Positions 44,289 through 55,809 of a stretch of DNA of 64,000 nt are shown here, in pieces. The first letter of the stretch is position 1. Every line of letters begins with the position of its first letter. The DNA comes from Microstegium vimineum (lineage: Eukaryota; Streptophyta; Magnoliopsida; Poales; Poaceae). Location: the NCBI GenBank assembly GCA_022036555.1, contig CM039119.1, positions 45,387,318-45,451,317 of the forward strand, in the 5' to 3' direction. A model generated the notes under the pieces. It was not told the origin of the DNA. It made no database searches and saw only the letters and a program-made list of their open reading frames with translations. The position numbers and the translations under genes were made by a program.

Positions 44289-45993
44289 TATATATACAGT
44301 TTTTTATGTAATTTGAGAATATATTGTGTCAAGATTTAATATAGGGACTTTCTAAATTATAGGCGCCTGATTTTTTACTTCTTTTCAGGCGACGAACAAC
44401 ATCCATCTAATCTAAATCCAATGATCAATACTCATTCTCATCCATAGGACCGGACAAATTTACCTTGCTGCTAGTTCATTTTCATTTCTAGGCACTTGTA
44501 AGATAGAAAATGTGTTTAATATAAGCCACCTCTCTTCAAAAAAAAAGGTCTCTTGCAATATGTGGTTTCAAGTTTATTTGTTTGAGCAAGTCTTAACCAT
44601 GAATAAACAGTTTTGTGGTTCCCAGTTTATTGGTTGGGCGAGTTTTAACTATGAACAAACATTTTTGCCTCCTATCTAGGCGCATGTAACATCGAATATG
44701 CCTAAAATACAGAGTAGTAGAATGTCTGTACTGTGTATTCAGTGACTTTATAAGCGACAGAGTCTCTCTGTCCAATTAGCAAGACATCTGCTAGATGTGC
44801 TAGCATTGTGTTCACCACCAGCCAGCAGGTGAGCCCGGGCACCGGCCCAGGGTGTGGCAGGGCCTTGGCTCTGCCCATAGAGAGAGGGGAGGTTGCGCCA
44901 CACCTCTATATCCACCTCTGTCGTGACAAGGTGGCCATATCACCTGGTCAGTAGCATGCTGGCCTACCATGGTGGTAGGTCTGCCGCGCCAACCCGCCTA
45001 GCGCGGCACCGCAATTTGGCCGCGCCAGAAGTTTGGTGTGGTCAGGTTAGATTTCAAAATAAATTTGACTAAAATTAGTTTTAAAATTTCTTTAAAGAAA
45101 AGTCCGCAACCACCGCGCGTCCTACGGAACTAGTAATATTTCTGAGCCATTTTGCTCATGCTCCTTCCTATTAGCAGACCCTTCATTCCATTGAAGAAGG
45201 TTATATTGACAAAACAAAAGTTGTTCAGCACATTTTCCATGGAAAAGGTCCAGCATTTGCGACACCATATGAAGCTCTCTGTCTGGTTCTGAAAAAGCAA
45301 AACGGTGTACCTCACCTCTGAAGTTCAGAGTGTGTTCAGTTATTCAGATATTCAAAGTTCAGAGCTGGATCAGGATGAACCTTCCACCACATCCCCTTCT
45401 CGTTCGATGGAGGTAACGACATACAGTACGCAACGCTGCCAGTCCACGCCATCAAAATCAAATCGATCACCAGCAAGCTGTAACCGTTGTCTCCTGGGCC
45501 TGCCGACTTTGTTCCACCAGGTTTCCCGTCCCCGGATAGCGACAGTCGTCTGAGACAGGTCAGATGTTGAAGCCTTCAAGATGTTCGGACGCCTCCACTG
45601 TTCAACAACATCAATGAGATGGCTGACTCTCTGACTGACCGTGTCAAGATAGTGGAAACCGCCACAATTTTGCAGCAGACTCCAAAGTGTTTGGACACGG
45701 ACCGTTGCGCAACTAACATTCAATGTTAGGCTGACAATAGGCGTCCAGGTATGGATTAGTGCCTGTCTGGAACGCTAGTACTCCACAGGTTCTGAATAAG
45801 GCTTTAGCGTTGGGCTAAAAATGCCTAAAACTTGCTAGTACTGCCACGATGAACGACAACTGTAACATGCCATCACACAGAAATAATGAAGAATGACAAA
45901 TGCTATGAACATGTTGAAGATTAACATCACCGCACTATGTGCAACCAAGATTTTAAAATAATAACCACAGAGAAGAAAGATCCCGCTGGCAGG
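44289..45993. other. Intergenic; 3' flank of the receptor kinase
   Basis: Contains unassigned repeat-like pieces (GC-rich 44,815-45,120) and a minus-strand open frame at 45,723-45,370 (117 codons) with no family I recognise. The receptor kinase 3' UTR is expected just below 45,994. Confidence 0.3.
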
Positions 45994-47955
45994 TCAGGGA
46001 GAAATGCTATGGAAGTCGTCATCCGTGTCCGCCTTCAGGGCCGCGCTCTCGACAATGAGCTCGATCCTCGCCACCACCTCGGCCATCCTCGGCCGCCGGT
46101 CGGGGCGATCATCGGCGCAGTCCATGGCGAGCTGCAGCAGGCGCATCATCTCCTCCTCGACGCGCTCCTCGATCGCGATGCTGGCGTCGAACACCTCGGA
46201 CGTCCACTCCTCCTGCACCACCGTGCGCACCCACAGCGGCAGGTTGACGCCGTCGGTGCTCCCGGGCACCGAGTTCACGGGCGGTTTCCCCGTGAGCAGC
46301 TCGAGGAGCAGCACCCCGAAGCCATACACGTCGGTCTCCTGCGACACCCTGCGCGGGTCGGTCACCTCCGGGGCGCGGTACCCGGTGACGCGCTTAAGCG
46401 GCACGTGCGCGCCGACGAGATGGAGGAGGCCGTGGTCGGTCACGTAGGCGCCGTCGCGCGCGTCGGTGACGAGGACGTTGGTCGACTTGATATTCCCGTG
46501 GCACGAGCGGGCGCCGGCGCCGTGGACGAACGCGACGCCACGCGCGGCCGCCAGCGCGATGCGCGCCCGCGCGACGAAGTCGAGCCGCGCGGGGCTCGCG
46601 CCGCCACCGCCGCCGCTGCTGCTGCCGTGGAGGAGCGAGCACAGGCTGCCGGCGCCCACGAAGTCGTACACGACGAACTTCTCGTCCCGGCTGTAGAAGT
46701 AGGCGCGGAGCGGCACCAGGTTGTGGTGCCGGAGCGCGCCCAGCGCGGTCACCTTGTCCCGGAACTCCCGCTCCGGGATGGGCGCGGACCTCAGACGCTT
46801 GACGGCCACGGTGGCGGCGCCGCCCTCGAGCGTGGCGCGGTACGTCGTGCCTAGCCACCCCTTCCCGATCACCTCCGCCGACGCGTGCAGGAGCGACTCC
46901 AGATCGTACGCCGCGTCCGGCGCCGGCGCTCCCAAGAACACCAGCTTCTTGGCGTTCCCGGCCGCCGTGGCCTGCGAGGACCGCCTCGTGGCGCTCTTCT
47001 TGTCCATGCTCGCCACCGTGACCGATACAGGGGACGCGTCCAGGTCCACGTCGGCCGCCGTCGCCGCCGCGGATTTTTCAGCCATTGTCCTCTGACACCG
47101 AAAGCAGAGGAAGAACACCACGGCCATCAAAACCAAGAACGCCACGGCACCACCCGCAGCAATGCCGGCGATCGCACCAGTGGACAGCTTCCTGCTGTTT
47201 TTGCTAGCATTAGGAGCGGCCGGAGGAGGTGGCGATGGCAGAGGAGGGGTTGGGCACGGGGCTAGAGGGCCGCCACAGAGCCCTGTCCCAACAAAGGCGC
47301 TGGCGGGCATCTGGGCGAGCGAATCGGGAACAGGGCCGGTGAGGTTGTTTGTGGACACGTTGAAGAGTCGAAGCTTGGGGAGGTCAAGGCTGGACGGCAG
47401 CGTGCCATTCAATCTGTTGTTGTCCAAGTAGAGAGTAGCGAGCCTCTGGAGCCTGCTGAAATCCGGCGAGACGCCGCCGTCGATGCGGTTGTTGGAGAGG
47501 TCGAGCCGCAGCAGCAAGCGGAGGGCGAAGAGCTCCTCCGGTATCTGCCCATCGAGCCGGTTGCCTTGGAGGTACAGGTACCTGAGCTCCGTGCAGCTCC
47601 CGATGTCGGCGGGGATCCCGCCGGACAGCGCGTTGAGGCGGAGCGACAGCGTCCGGAGCGCCGTGAGGTTCCCGACCGTCCCGAGCGGCACCGCGCCGAC
47701 GAGGCTGGCGGCCGGGAGTTGCAGCGCGACGACGCGCGAGGCTGCGGGGTCGCACGTGACGCCACGCCACCCGCACGGCAACGACCCCGCGTCCCAGGGG
47801 AGCCGCCGCCCCACCGCGGCCCGGAACGCGAGCAGCGCCGCCCGGTCCGCCGCGAGGTCCGGCGCCGCGCGCGGGGTGAGCGAGGCGAACCACAGCGTCG
47901 CGATGAGGAGGACGTAGACCGCCCGGCCGCACGCGCCGGGCGCCCTGCACCGCAT
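45994..47955 (-). CDS. LRR receptor-like (pseudo)kinase, RKL1/RLK902-like (LRR-III)
   Basis: 653 residues, uninterrupted. Signal peptide ~1-30 (VYVLLIATLWFASL); LRRNT_2 domain ~33-68 with WRGVTC; about five leucine-rich repeats ~73-215; Pro-rich spacer 233-248; transmembrane helix ~260-285; kinase domain ~358-630. The glycine loop (GKGWLG) and the ATP lysine (VAVK, 386) are kept. The catalytic loop is HGN (486-488) instead of HRD, the metal motif is DHG (507-509) instead of DFG, and the usual helix-C Glu position appears to be Thr. APE (528-530) remains. It is probably a plasma-membrane receptor or co-receptor signalling without strong catalysis; the ligand is unknown. Length and architecture match the family. 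Many relatives have one intron; none is needed here. Start chosen because the signal peptide follows directly. Confidence 0.93.
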   Translation of the reverse strand: MRCRAPGACGRAVYVLLIATLWFASLTPRAAPDLAADRAALLAFRAAVGRRLPWDAGSLPCGWRGVTCDPAASRVVALQLPAASLVGAVPLGTVGNLTALRTLSLRLNALSGGIPADIGSCTELRYLYLQGNRLDGQIPEELFALRLLLRLDLSNNRIDGGVSPDFSRLQRLATLYLDNNRLNGTLPSSLDLPKLRLFNVSTNNLTGPVPDSLAQMPASAFVGTGLCGGPLAPCPTPPLPSPPPPAAPNASKNSRKLSTGAIAGIAAGGAVAFLVLMAVVFFLCFRCQRTMAEKSAAATAADVDLDASPVSVTVASMDKKSATRRSSQATAAGNAKKLVFLGAPAPDAAYDLESLLHASAEVIGKGWLGTTYRATLEGGAATVAVKRLRSAPIPEREFRDKVTALGALRHHNLVPLRAYFYSRDEKFVVYDFVGAGSLCSLLHGSSSGGGGGASPARLDFVARARIALAAARGVAFVHGAGARSCHGNIKSTNVLVTDARDGAYVTDHGLLHLVGAHVPLKRVTGYRAPEVTDPRRVSQETDVYGFGVLLLELLTGKPPVNSVPGSTDGVNLPLWVRTVVQEEWTSEVFDASIAIEERVEEEMMRLLQLAMDCADDRPDRRPRMAEVVARIELIVESAALKADTDDDFHSISP

Positions 47956-49300
47956 TGCCTTGCCGGCACCGGCGGGCGGCGGGCGATGGGGTGAGTGGAT
48001 AGTGATCGATCGGTGCCAGAGGCAGCGCGCTACGATACAACGTCGAAGGAGCAGTCGCAGTGCGGCCGGCGACAGGGAGAATTCGTTAAGCGAAGAAGCA
48101 GTCGCAGTGGCCCCGGGGACCTGATATATCTCCGTCCGCGGGCGAGGATTGGGATTGGGCGCGACGGTGGTGACAGGAACGTGGCTGGGCGGTGGAAGCT
48201 AGCGGCCGGGGTTTTGCAGGAAGGAGACGATACGCGATCGCGCCTTGGCGCGTTGATTTACATTTCCTTTGTTTTCCTTTCTTTCAGACGCTGCTGATGT
48301 GCTACAGCTCGATGGAAGGAGATAGATAGATAGATAGGTAGATGGTGGCTGCAGCTCGCAGCGCTAGCTGGTGGCGGAAACACGGCCACGGCCGGGGCGC
48401 TTTCCTTCCATTTGGACGTCTTTGAGGATCCGGAGACGGCGTCTGCTGCACTGCACTGCAGGAAGAGATGGAGAAAAAGGATAGTAGTACATGCACAAGC
48501 TGTGACTGTGACTAGATAGTAAACCCCGTCCCTGACCCGTCTTTCTCGTTCGTTAACTACCCATTGCGTGCATGATACTGCCTGCGGCTATGCTTCCCCT
48601 ATATAGTATTATAATCTATCTATCTAGTATTGTACTAGGATGGACCGGACGTGTGCGGACGTGCGCCGGCGAGGCTGGGCGGGCGATCAGGTACGTTTTC
48701 GTCAGCCACATGCACACATGGGCCGCCCGGGATCAGCAAGACATGCTTGGGTAGTGGCGCGATGCGCAGCGGGAAGAAATCGAACAGTACTGACTCGGCA
48801 CAGATAGCCCGCCTGCCCCGGTCGTCGCCACAACTGATAGCCGCTGGGGCTGTGGGCCGGGGCGACACGGATGCTCTCTACAGCTACAGGCGCCGGCGGG
48901 CCGCACACGGCATACTACACTGCTTGGAGCCTGGAGGCCGGGGCCTGTGGCTGGTTGCGGCCCGGGAGAGAGCGGTAGTACGTGAAACGGCCGGCGAGCT
49001 GGACAGCGATCTTTGCGTGCACAGCTACGCCGGCGGACTGGCTTGGGCCGACTCAGAACCAGAGACAACAGACGTGACGAGACTCGCGTTTGGCCACTCG
49101 TTCGCTCCGTTCGCAATTCGCACCCAGCCTGCCGTTGAACTGGCCTGGTCTCGATCGTTTCTTTCTTCGGCGTCGGCGGGCGCGCTCCCGTCTCTTCAGT
49201 CGTCGTTCGTCGACAGCGAGAGAACGTACTGTACAGCGCAGCGCAGGCTCCTCCCGAGTGATGCGTTCGGCCGTAACTGCCTTGGCTGCGTACGTTCTGT
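47956..49300. other. 5' flank of the receptor kinase
   Basis: GC-rich for about 300 bases upstream of the start codon, then a short GATA repeat (48,322-48,345). Open frames around 48,651-49,355 overlap on both strands and look like chance frames in GC-rich DNA. Confidence 0.4.
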
Positions 49301-49314
49301 GACAGTTATGGATT

Positions 49315-49341
49315 TTATTATTATTATTATTATTATTATTT
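49315..49341. repeat. (TTA)n microsatellite
   Basis: Nine tandem TTA/ATT units; otherwise unremarkable. Confidence 0.95.
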
Positions 49342-49905
49342 TGAGAAACCTGTGACAGTTATCGATGACTTTTTTTTTTAGAATCAGTTATCGATGACTC
49401 TGACACGAGTTTTATAGAGGAAAACGTCGCAAGCCCAAAGGCTCCTCCCGCCGGAAGCCCTGAACGTACACCTATAGACTGGGCCGACTCAAGCTGCGTG
49501 GATCCATATCCAATCATAAACATTCTGTTGGGCCAAACACGCTCATGGGTGATGATGAGTTGATCGAGATAGACTGGGCCGACCCAAGCTGAGTGGATTC
49601 ATATTTCCTTCCTGTTATTGGTATTTTAGTTGCTGGTTTTCCAAATATTTGTCTTTGTAGAACCTGATCGATCTGTGTACCATCATTTACTTTAAAGCAC
49701 TCTTAATATTAGGAACTAGTAGTTGCCAATCTCATTAGCTCACCATAAAAATGTGAATCGTCTCTCATCCCCATCCAACCTTGATCCTTTGGTTGATAAA
49801 AAAAGTGCCACTTTCATTAATCTATATATTCTGTTTATACTTATTGTTTTAAAAAAAAACATGATATACTATATTATATTATTAAGATCGTTCTAGAAAT
49901 TTTAT
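49342..49905. other. Intergenic with a short diverged direct repeat
   Basis: 'gactgggccgactcaagctg' near 49,478 recurs as 'gactgggccgacccaagctg' near 49,571. No gene is supported. Confidence 0.4.
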
Positions 49906-50042
49906 GACCTTGTTTGGACGTTCATCGATTCACATCAATCTACGTGTTAGGGTAAATTGGAATAAAACTTGAGCTAAGTTCCACCACAATTCACCTCAAC
50001 ACACAAATTAAGGCGAATCTGACAACATCGAAACGAGGCCTA
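49906..50042. mobile_element. Small Tourist-like MITE
   Basis: About 137 bp with ends 'gaccttgtttggacg' and 'cgaaacgaggccta' that are inverted relative to each other. This class is common in grass intergenic DNA. Confidence 0.6.
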
Positions 50043-51690
50043 AAGAATGAGAGTATACACATGAGTAAACTGGACAAAACTGAAGTACTATGCTGCTAAT
50101 AACCGGTAAAAGCTTTTGTTTAATTTCAACCGGTTAGCCTTTTCTCAATTCTTCCTTCAGTATTTCATCAATAATCTCATAATTTGTGTTGTTAAAGTTT
50201 ATTTAGACGGTGCACAAGGATTCCCGGTCCATATGCAGAAAACTGAAGCAAAGTGCACCGCCATTTGTGTTTGAAAGGGTGGTACCGTGTTACTGTCCGG
50301 ATTTAGTACGGAAACCGAGTAACGCTATCTAGTCATGTGGAAGAAGAAGCAACAATGGAAGCCGTCGCTTTGAGCGGGCATTTCGTACGTCTTTGTGAAC
50401 ATGAGACCTTGGCTTCACAATTTGAGAGCAGCAAGAGTCAACATGAAAAGTAATGGTAGTACGAGAGACGCTGATGCATGCAATTGACAAAGCTATAACT
50501 TCTGAAAAGAGAGCCCTACTGTGCAGATTAAAAGTGGAGGGAGAGTGGTTGCCTGCCGCATCAGTACGTTATGTCCAAATTAGTAGCGTAACACCCGTTG
50601 CTAGCATTAGCCATTAGTGCATCCCCCCAAGTTGCAACCGTGAGATGGAACCGCCGAGCGGCCTTATCCTGTTACTATATCCAAACAAAAAATTTCTTTT
50701 GACTTTGGAAGTTTGGATTTCTTTTATTATTATTTTTTCTTTTATTTACTGCCTTGCACCAACACGTACGTACTGTTGTTTGTACAGCGCAAACTCGACG
50801 GCACTGGGACATAGAACATGATGAAAGTCAGATTTATTTACTGCAACGGTGAAAAAACGTACTACGCATATATGGTTGGATGCCGACCACGCCGGAACAA
50901 GCCACGCCAGATCCCATGGTGAAAACGAAACGTAGATAGCTTGCTCAACCGTTTGGCGCCTACCGGGATCTACCGTCGTCAGCTAACGGCGACAGGAAGA
51001 CGCGGTGAAACATTTGCGTCCACGACACTGGCTTAGACTGCTTCTGGATCACGCGTTCTACACATGAAAGTGCAGGGCATCACAGTCATTGTGAACGGCG
51101 AAGCCTTTCCCCCCGGTGCCGCGCCGTCCGTTTCCGTCAGCATGCATAATATCTGGAGCTGGGGGAGATTTTATTTTGGGAAGGGAAACGCCGTCGGTTC
51201 AGGTTGTTGCCTGCTCTCATCGATCGGTTACGTTGCATACTATGGTTTTGTTTCAGACGGCACGCGTCCGCAGCTCTGGATGGAGATCGATCGATGCGGC
51301 CGGAGAATGATTAGGTGCAGCTGCAACCGGGGAGTGCTTTTCTGTGCTTGGGTTGCGACAGGCCGGGAAATGGCCAAACGCATCGGAGCTGAGCCTTATC
51401 TTGTCGCTACTTCTTCACCACCACCATCCACCTCGTCTGTGGATAGTCATAACAACGCAAACCTCCATCCACTAACTTTGCTGGATTTCAGCTCTTTTTT
51501 TTTTGGTTTTGTTTTGTCTAAAAAAAATTGCACTTATACTACTACTACTATGCTGCTGAAGAAGATTTCAGTGCTTATGACGCGTCAATAAAAAATCAAT
51601 GGGCTACTTAGGAATGGCATTTGGTCTCGGTTGAGAAGGACAAATGAAGTCAAGACCTCGTTCATACCTTATCATCCTACCTACACAACA
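50043..51690. other. Intergenic, no gene supported
   Basis: An open frame at 51,064-51,591 (175 codons) lacks any recognisable domain and ends in low-complexity sequence. Likely not a gene. Confidence 0.35.
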
Positions 51691-51925
51691 TATATGACAA
51701 TAGATGAGACATTTTCTTCTAAAACTAAATCATCGAGAGACTTTTAGTCCCGGTTGGATTGGTGTTACCGACCAGGACTAAAGGTAGCCTATCCTTTGAG
51801 TAGAAGAATCTAGTCTCGGTCAATATATAAAACTGGGACTAATTCGTCTATTAATCTCAGACACAAAATTTACTGAGACTATTGATAAAATCTGATGTAG
51901 ACCAAAAGTCTTATTCTCTACTAGT
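51690..51925. mobile_element. CACTA-derived fragment
   Basis: Ends 'ttctctactagtg', the inverse of the CACTAGTAGAGAA terminus. Contains 'cttttagtcccggttgg' and 'accgaccaggactaaaggt', the subterminal motif of a widespread grass CACTA family. The left end was not resolved. Confidence 0.65.
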
Positions 51926-52169
51926 GAGTAGAGCACAGCCGTGGAACTATGGCAGGAACTTTAATTTATTGGAAAAATAAAAAATAAAAGAAAAGAGGAC
52001 CGGGAAAATCAATTGAAAGGCAAGTGTTTTGGACGACTGCTGGCAAGCCACCCCGCGTTTCCTCGTGGGTCACCCGTTGCTTTCGTGCCAAAAAAATGGA
52101 GAAGCCAAACCCAAGCCTCGCAGCCCCTCTGGGTCCCTCTCCTCTCCCCTCATCTCCAGGCTCCAGCGC

Positions 52170-52177
52170 TATATATA
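52170..52177 (+). promoter_or_regulatory. TATA box of the small-protein gene
   Basis: TATATATA lies 114 bases before the ATG at 52,284, after a pyrimidine-rich stretch. The spacing fits a short 5' UTR. Confidence 0.55.
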
Positions 52178-52283
52178 GAGACAACCGAGTCACCAACAAG
52201 AGTCGGAGCCATTCGTAGCTTCCGTGTTACCGATCAGCAAAGCAAATAGCCTCTATCATCTAGTCGCTTGTGTGTGTGTATCC

Positions 52284-52553
52284 ATGGCAAGATCGGCGTT
52301 TGCTCCGATGGAGGAGAAAGAGCAAGGTGCTGCCGTTGCCGGAAGAGGAGCAGTTAATAACAAGGAGAAGGTGGAGGTGCGGCTGCTGGTGCACAGCCAG
52401 GTGCGGCGGATCAAGAAGGAGGAAGAGGAGGCCAGGGAGCGCCTCTTGCGCCTGCTGGAGACCAGGCCCGCTGCCTGGCGAGCCCCGCGCTCTCTGTCGC
52501 CGCTCCGCCGTGCCGGGAGCGCCATCCAGCTCCCGCTCCCGGTGTGGGAGTGA
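52284..52553 (+). CDS. Small charged protein, function unknown (89 aa)
   Basis: Single-exon frame from the ATG in 'tccatggca' (good plant context) to TGA at 52,551-52,553. The frame stays open upstream to 52,224, but that part looks like 5' UTR. The protein begins MARSAFAPMEEKEQGA. It has a strongly charged, probably helical centre (NNKEKVEVRLLVHSQVRRIK then a Glu/Arg-rich run) and ends with RSLSPLRRAGSAIQLPLP. Codons are GC-rich as in real grass genes and a TATA box precedes it. No signal peptide or membrane span. I cannot name the family; it resembles small, grass-lineage proteins of unknown role. Confidence that it is expressed is moderate. Confidence 0.6.
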   Translation: MARSAFAPMEEKEQGAAVAGRGAVNNKEKVEVRLLVHSQVRRIKKEEEEARERLLRLLETRPAAWRAPRSLSPLRRAGSAIQLPLPVWE

Positions 52554-53474
52554 CTAGTGCGGTACCTCGCCGGCAGCCGCTGTATGTGTCCGAGCATCCG
52601 TCGAGGTTCTTGGCTGGCCGGTTGTAGATACCTAGGCATAGCGAGCAGCGTGATCAGTCGTGGAGCCTGTCCATGCTCTGCTTCTGCGCGCAGGCATGGG
52701 ATCAGAGCTTAGTAGACGACGCTAGGGTGATGGCAGGCAGCATCGCCATGCATGTCTGTCTATGTGTGGTTGGTGGTGGTAGCATATATAGCATGCTGCT
52801 CTGTTCTGTATCCGCCTCCCTGTCTTCTTCTTGGTGTTGTATATATATATATATATGATATGATATATGATGAGATGAGACCTGAGAAGGAGTTTAATTA
52901 CCTGCTTATTACCATGTGTTGGTGTTGTGTGTGTTTTTTCTTTTCCATCGTTCTGTTCTACTCCTATATGCATGCTGCCATGTGCGCTTGTGTTCTCTGA
53001 TCCTCTTCTTTTACATCGTCACGTACAGTATGATTTTGTTCCTCCAGCTCTGTTCTCTTGATAAGACTGACTGGGTTTCGCGCCAGGATAATCTTCAGAG
53101 CTCAAATCACACACATCCAAATTAAAGTTAGAGTTGCGGCGTGTGGCGAGGTGGCGCACGTTGTATTGTATGGCAGAAACCACTATGTATGTAAGCCTGT
53201 ATGGCTGTATGTATGGTTTGCAGGAACGGCGGCGTCATCTGATCCAAGATGAACCGAAGCTGATCAAGCCGAGGCGTTTGGTTTGTATTATGGATTTGGA
53301 TTGGAGCCATCAGTCATGATTCATACCACTTGCATAGGCAAACCTCTAGGAGGAAAGAAACTCCTGAAAATACGCCGTCCCCAACCCAAAACCAAACACA
53401 GTAATAGTACAAAGATGGGAGAATTGGCTCTGAGACATTTTGAACGGCGAAAATTGGATGGTGTACGACTCCAC
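52554..53474. other. 3' flank of the small gene
   Basis: Likely 3' UTR, then intergenic DNA with a TA/GATATG-rich stretch (52,842-52,885). No other gene. Confidence 0.4.
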
Positions 53475-53955
53475 TTTTGATATTTGTCATAAGACACTGC
53501 GGTTTTGTGGTTTTGTGTAATTGACCCAATGAACATCATGGTCTGGTTTAAGCCGTTATAAAATAGATATAAAATCATATAAATGTCTAAAAATTATACT
53601 ATAAAATCTGTTATGCTCTACATGATGAGAACTATATAGTAAAAATGTTGTTTTACACTGAAAATATTTATAGTATAATTTTTAAGCATAAAAGATACAC
53701 TAATATTGTTTTACACTAATTTTATAGTATAATTTTTAAGCATAAAAGGACTATATAATAAAAATGTTATTTTACATTAAAGATACACACAGATGAGAAC
53801 TATATATGCTCACCATATTAACCATAAAAGATTTTATAGTATAATTTTTAGATATTTATACAATTTTATATCTATTTTGCAATGGCTTGAATCGGGCTGC
53901 GGTGTTCATTGAGTCAATTACACAAAACTACAGTATCTTATGATAAATATTAAAA
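53475..53955. mobile_element. Foldback element with ~130-bp terminal inverted repeats
   Basis: The left arm (53,475-53,610) and the reverse complement of the right arm (53,825-53,955) share 'gtgtaattgac.caatgaaca', 'aaaatagatataaaat' and 'taaaaattatactataaaat'. The short middle repeats 'taatttttaagcataaaag'. Arms of this length with no ORF suggest a Mutator-like or other foldback MITE. No target duplication was found. Confidence 0.7.
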
Positions 53956-54926
53956 TTGAAGATTTGTATCGGCCAATTTTTCACCTTTGGAGATGTCCTA
54001 CAGCCACAAAGATACACAGTTCTCCTTCGTTTTCACTTTTCAAACGACGAGGGGAAAAAAGCTGAAATGGCAATTGACCAAGGACGGCTCTGCAACCAGG
54101 CAGCGGTCAGTGGTTGCCGTGCCGAGCAGCCACGATACGGAACCGAGGTTTCCATGGTTGACAAGGAACCGGGACGTTCACGCGAGCCGTTTCGGTCTGC
54201 AGATGGGTGGATGCACGCGGCCCAGCCTGACCGTATCTTCGTCGCCGGCGTGGCAGAACCGTCCAGACTCCAGACAATACATTCAACTGGTTTTCCACCT
54301 CGAGTCGCTGACGCGGCGGCGAGTGGAAGGCTCCATCGTCGGCTTAGCCTCCACGTCGCGCGGCCAAGCACCACGCCCGGCCATACGAGTCGCCGTCACA
54401 ACTCACAAAGGTGAAGATGATTTTGGGAGCACTAAGCTGTCGAAACACCAACACCTCAGGAACAAAGGTTGCCGTATGATTTTTTTTTTGGCGTAGTCTC
54501 TAGGGTGGGGGCGCGCCAAATATCGGCGGCAGGGAAATATCAGTGGCTGATTGCATCATCGTTTGTCAAGTTCATCTCGAGGGATCAGACTCTGTTGCTC
54601 AGGTGGTCCACTGGTCCGTCCTCTTCCTTCATAATACTCCTAGTAACTTATTATTGTGATGGATATGTCGATTTATTATAGTTACATTTGCACTCGTTGA
54701 AAGATGAGTGTGAGACGAAAGATTGAAGGAAACGGCACAACAACTACTGCGGCATTAGGATTTCAGTGTCAGAGAGAAGTAGACACCAATGCTTGTGGGT
54801 AAGCAGGCAGGCATTCAGTTGTTAGCAGAGCTGGTTTGATGAGAAATGGGTGGAGTATGTAGGTAAATCAATTGTGAATCTTCCGTTCTGTTCCAGCGAC
54901 AGCTTGTGTCTGGGGAAGCACACCGA
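53956..54926. other. Intergenic, overlapping open frames only
   Basis: Frames at 53,956-54,414, 53,987-54,496 (plus) and 54,374-54,033 (minus) overlap and encode no recognisable domain. Confidence 0.35.
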
Positions 54927-55165
54927 GGCCTTATTTGGACGCGTTCAAAATTCCAAAATTTTATCAGATTTATCATCACATCAAACCTTTGGTCTTAATA
55001 CATAGAGTATTAAATATAGATAAAAAATAACTAATTGTATAATTTATCTGTATACGAGACGATTTTTTTAAATCCAATTACTCTATGATTAAATAATAAT
55101 TTTCAAATATAAACGAAAGTACTACCGTAAAAATTTCAAAAGATATTTCATCTAAACAGACCTTG
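54927..55165. mobile_element. MITE with 'ggccttatttggacgc' ends
   Basis: About 239 bp; left 'ggccttatttggacgc', right 'catctaaacagacctt', imperfectly inverted. The AT-rich interior includes paired 'ttttcaaatataaacg'-like arms. A family common in panicoid intergenic DNA. Confidence 0.65.
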
Positions 55166-55598
55166 GGACTAGTGCTGACCAAGCACTCCGTTGCATTGAA
55201 AATGACGTTTTAATATTTGAGATACAGTTCGTCTTATTCAAAAATTTTATGTAATTCTTATTTAGTTTATTATGACTTATTTTATTATTAGATATACTTT
55301 CATAATATTTTATTTATTTTATTATTTGTATAAATTTGTTGAATAAGACTAACAATTCTAATAGTTAAAAACAACATTTTTAATGGGCTCGCAGATTTCA
55401 GCAAAAAAGTTTCCCTGCCACGCTTCGGAGTTGGGACAACAAACCCAGCCGGCCCCGGCCCAGCACTGCGTAGCCAGCCCGCTTGCCCAGGAGGAGTTTT
55501 GTGGTTAATTACGAGCGAGGCCCAACGGATGGACCCTTTCCAACCCTAACACCTGCAAATATACTCCTAACATTGTGTTTTTTTCAGATGGGCCTCAA

Positions 55599-55736
55599 TG
55601 GGGGTGCAAACTAGGACCTTTAGGTGCACCTCTAAACCTCTTTAGTTCAAATATTTGTACTATTTTTTTAGTAGTATAAATATTTGAACTAAAGAGGTTT
55701 AGAGGTGCACCTAAAGGTTACCCCTTTGCACCCCTA
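55599..55736. mobile_element. hAT hairpin MITE with 8-bp target duplication
   Basis: 138 bp. Arms of about 60 bases are almost perfect inverted repeats ('acctttaggtgcacctctaa', 'cctctttagttcaaatattt') around a ~10-base loop. Ends TGGGGGTGCAAA and, inverted, TAGGGGTGCAAA are hAT-like. A perfect 8-bp duplication GGCCTCAA flanks it at 55,591-55,598 and 55,737-55,744. Confidence 0.92.
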
Positions 55737-55809
55737 GGCCTCAACCTAGTGTGTTCCAATGATCTCATTCGTGGCCCACCTAGCCTAGCCTTGGTTACGT
55801 GATCCGTTA

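Noticed and set aside
45937..47994. Plus-strand ORFs opposite the receptor kinase (up to 305 codons)
   Set aside because: Antisense shadows produced by the GC-rich kinase gene.
48651..49355. 234-codon plus-strand ORF
   Set aside because: Overlaps equally long minus frames, has no domain and ends in the TTA microsatellite.
51064..51591. 175-codon plus-strand ORF
   Set aside because: No domain and a low-complexity tail; no convincing promoter.
53956..54496. Overlapping ORFs of 113-169 codons
   Set aside because: Three frames on two strands over the same GC-rich patch, none recognisable.
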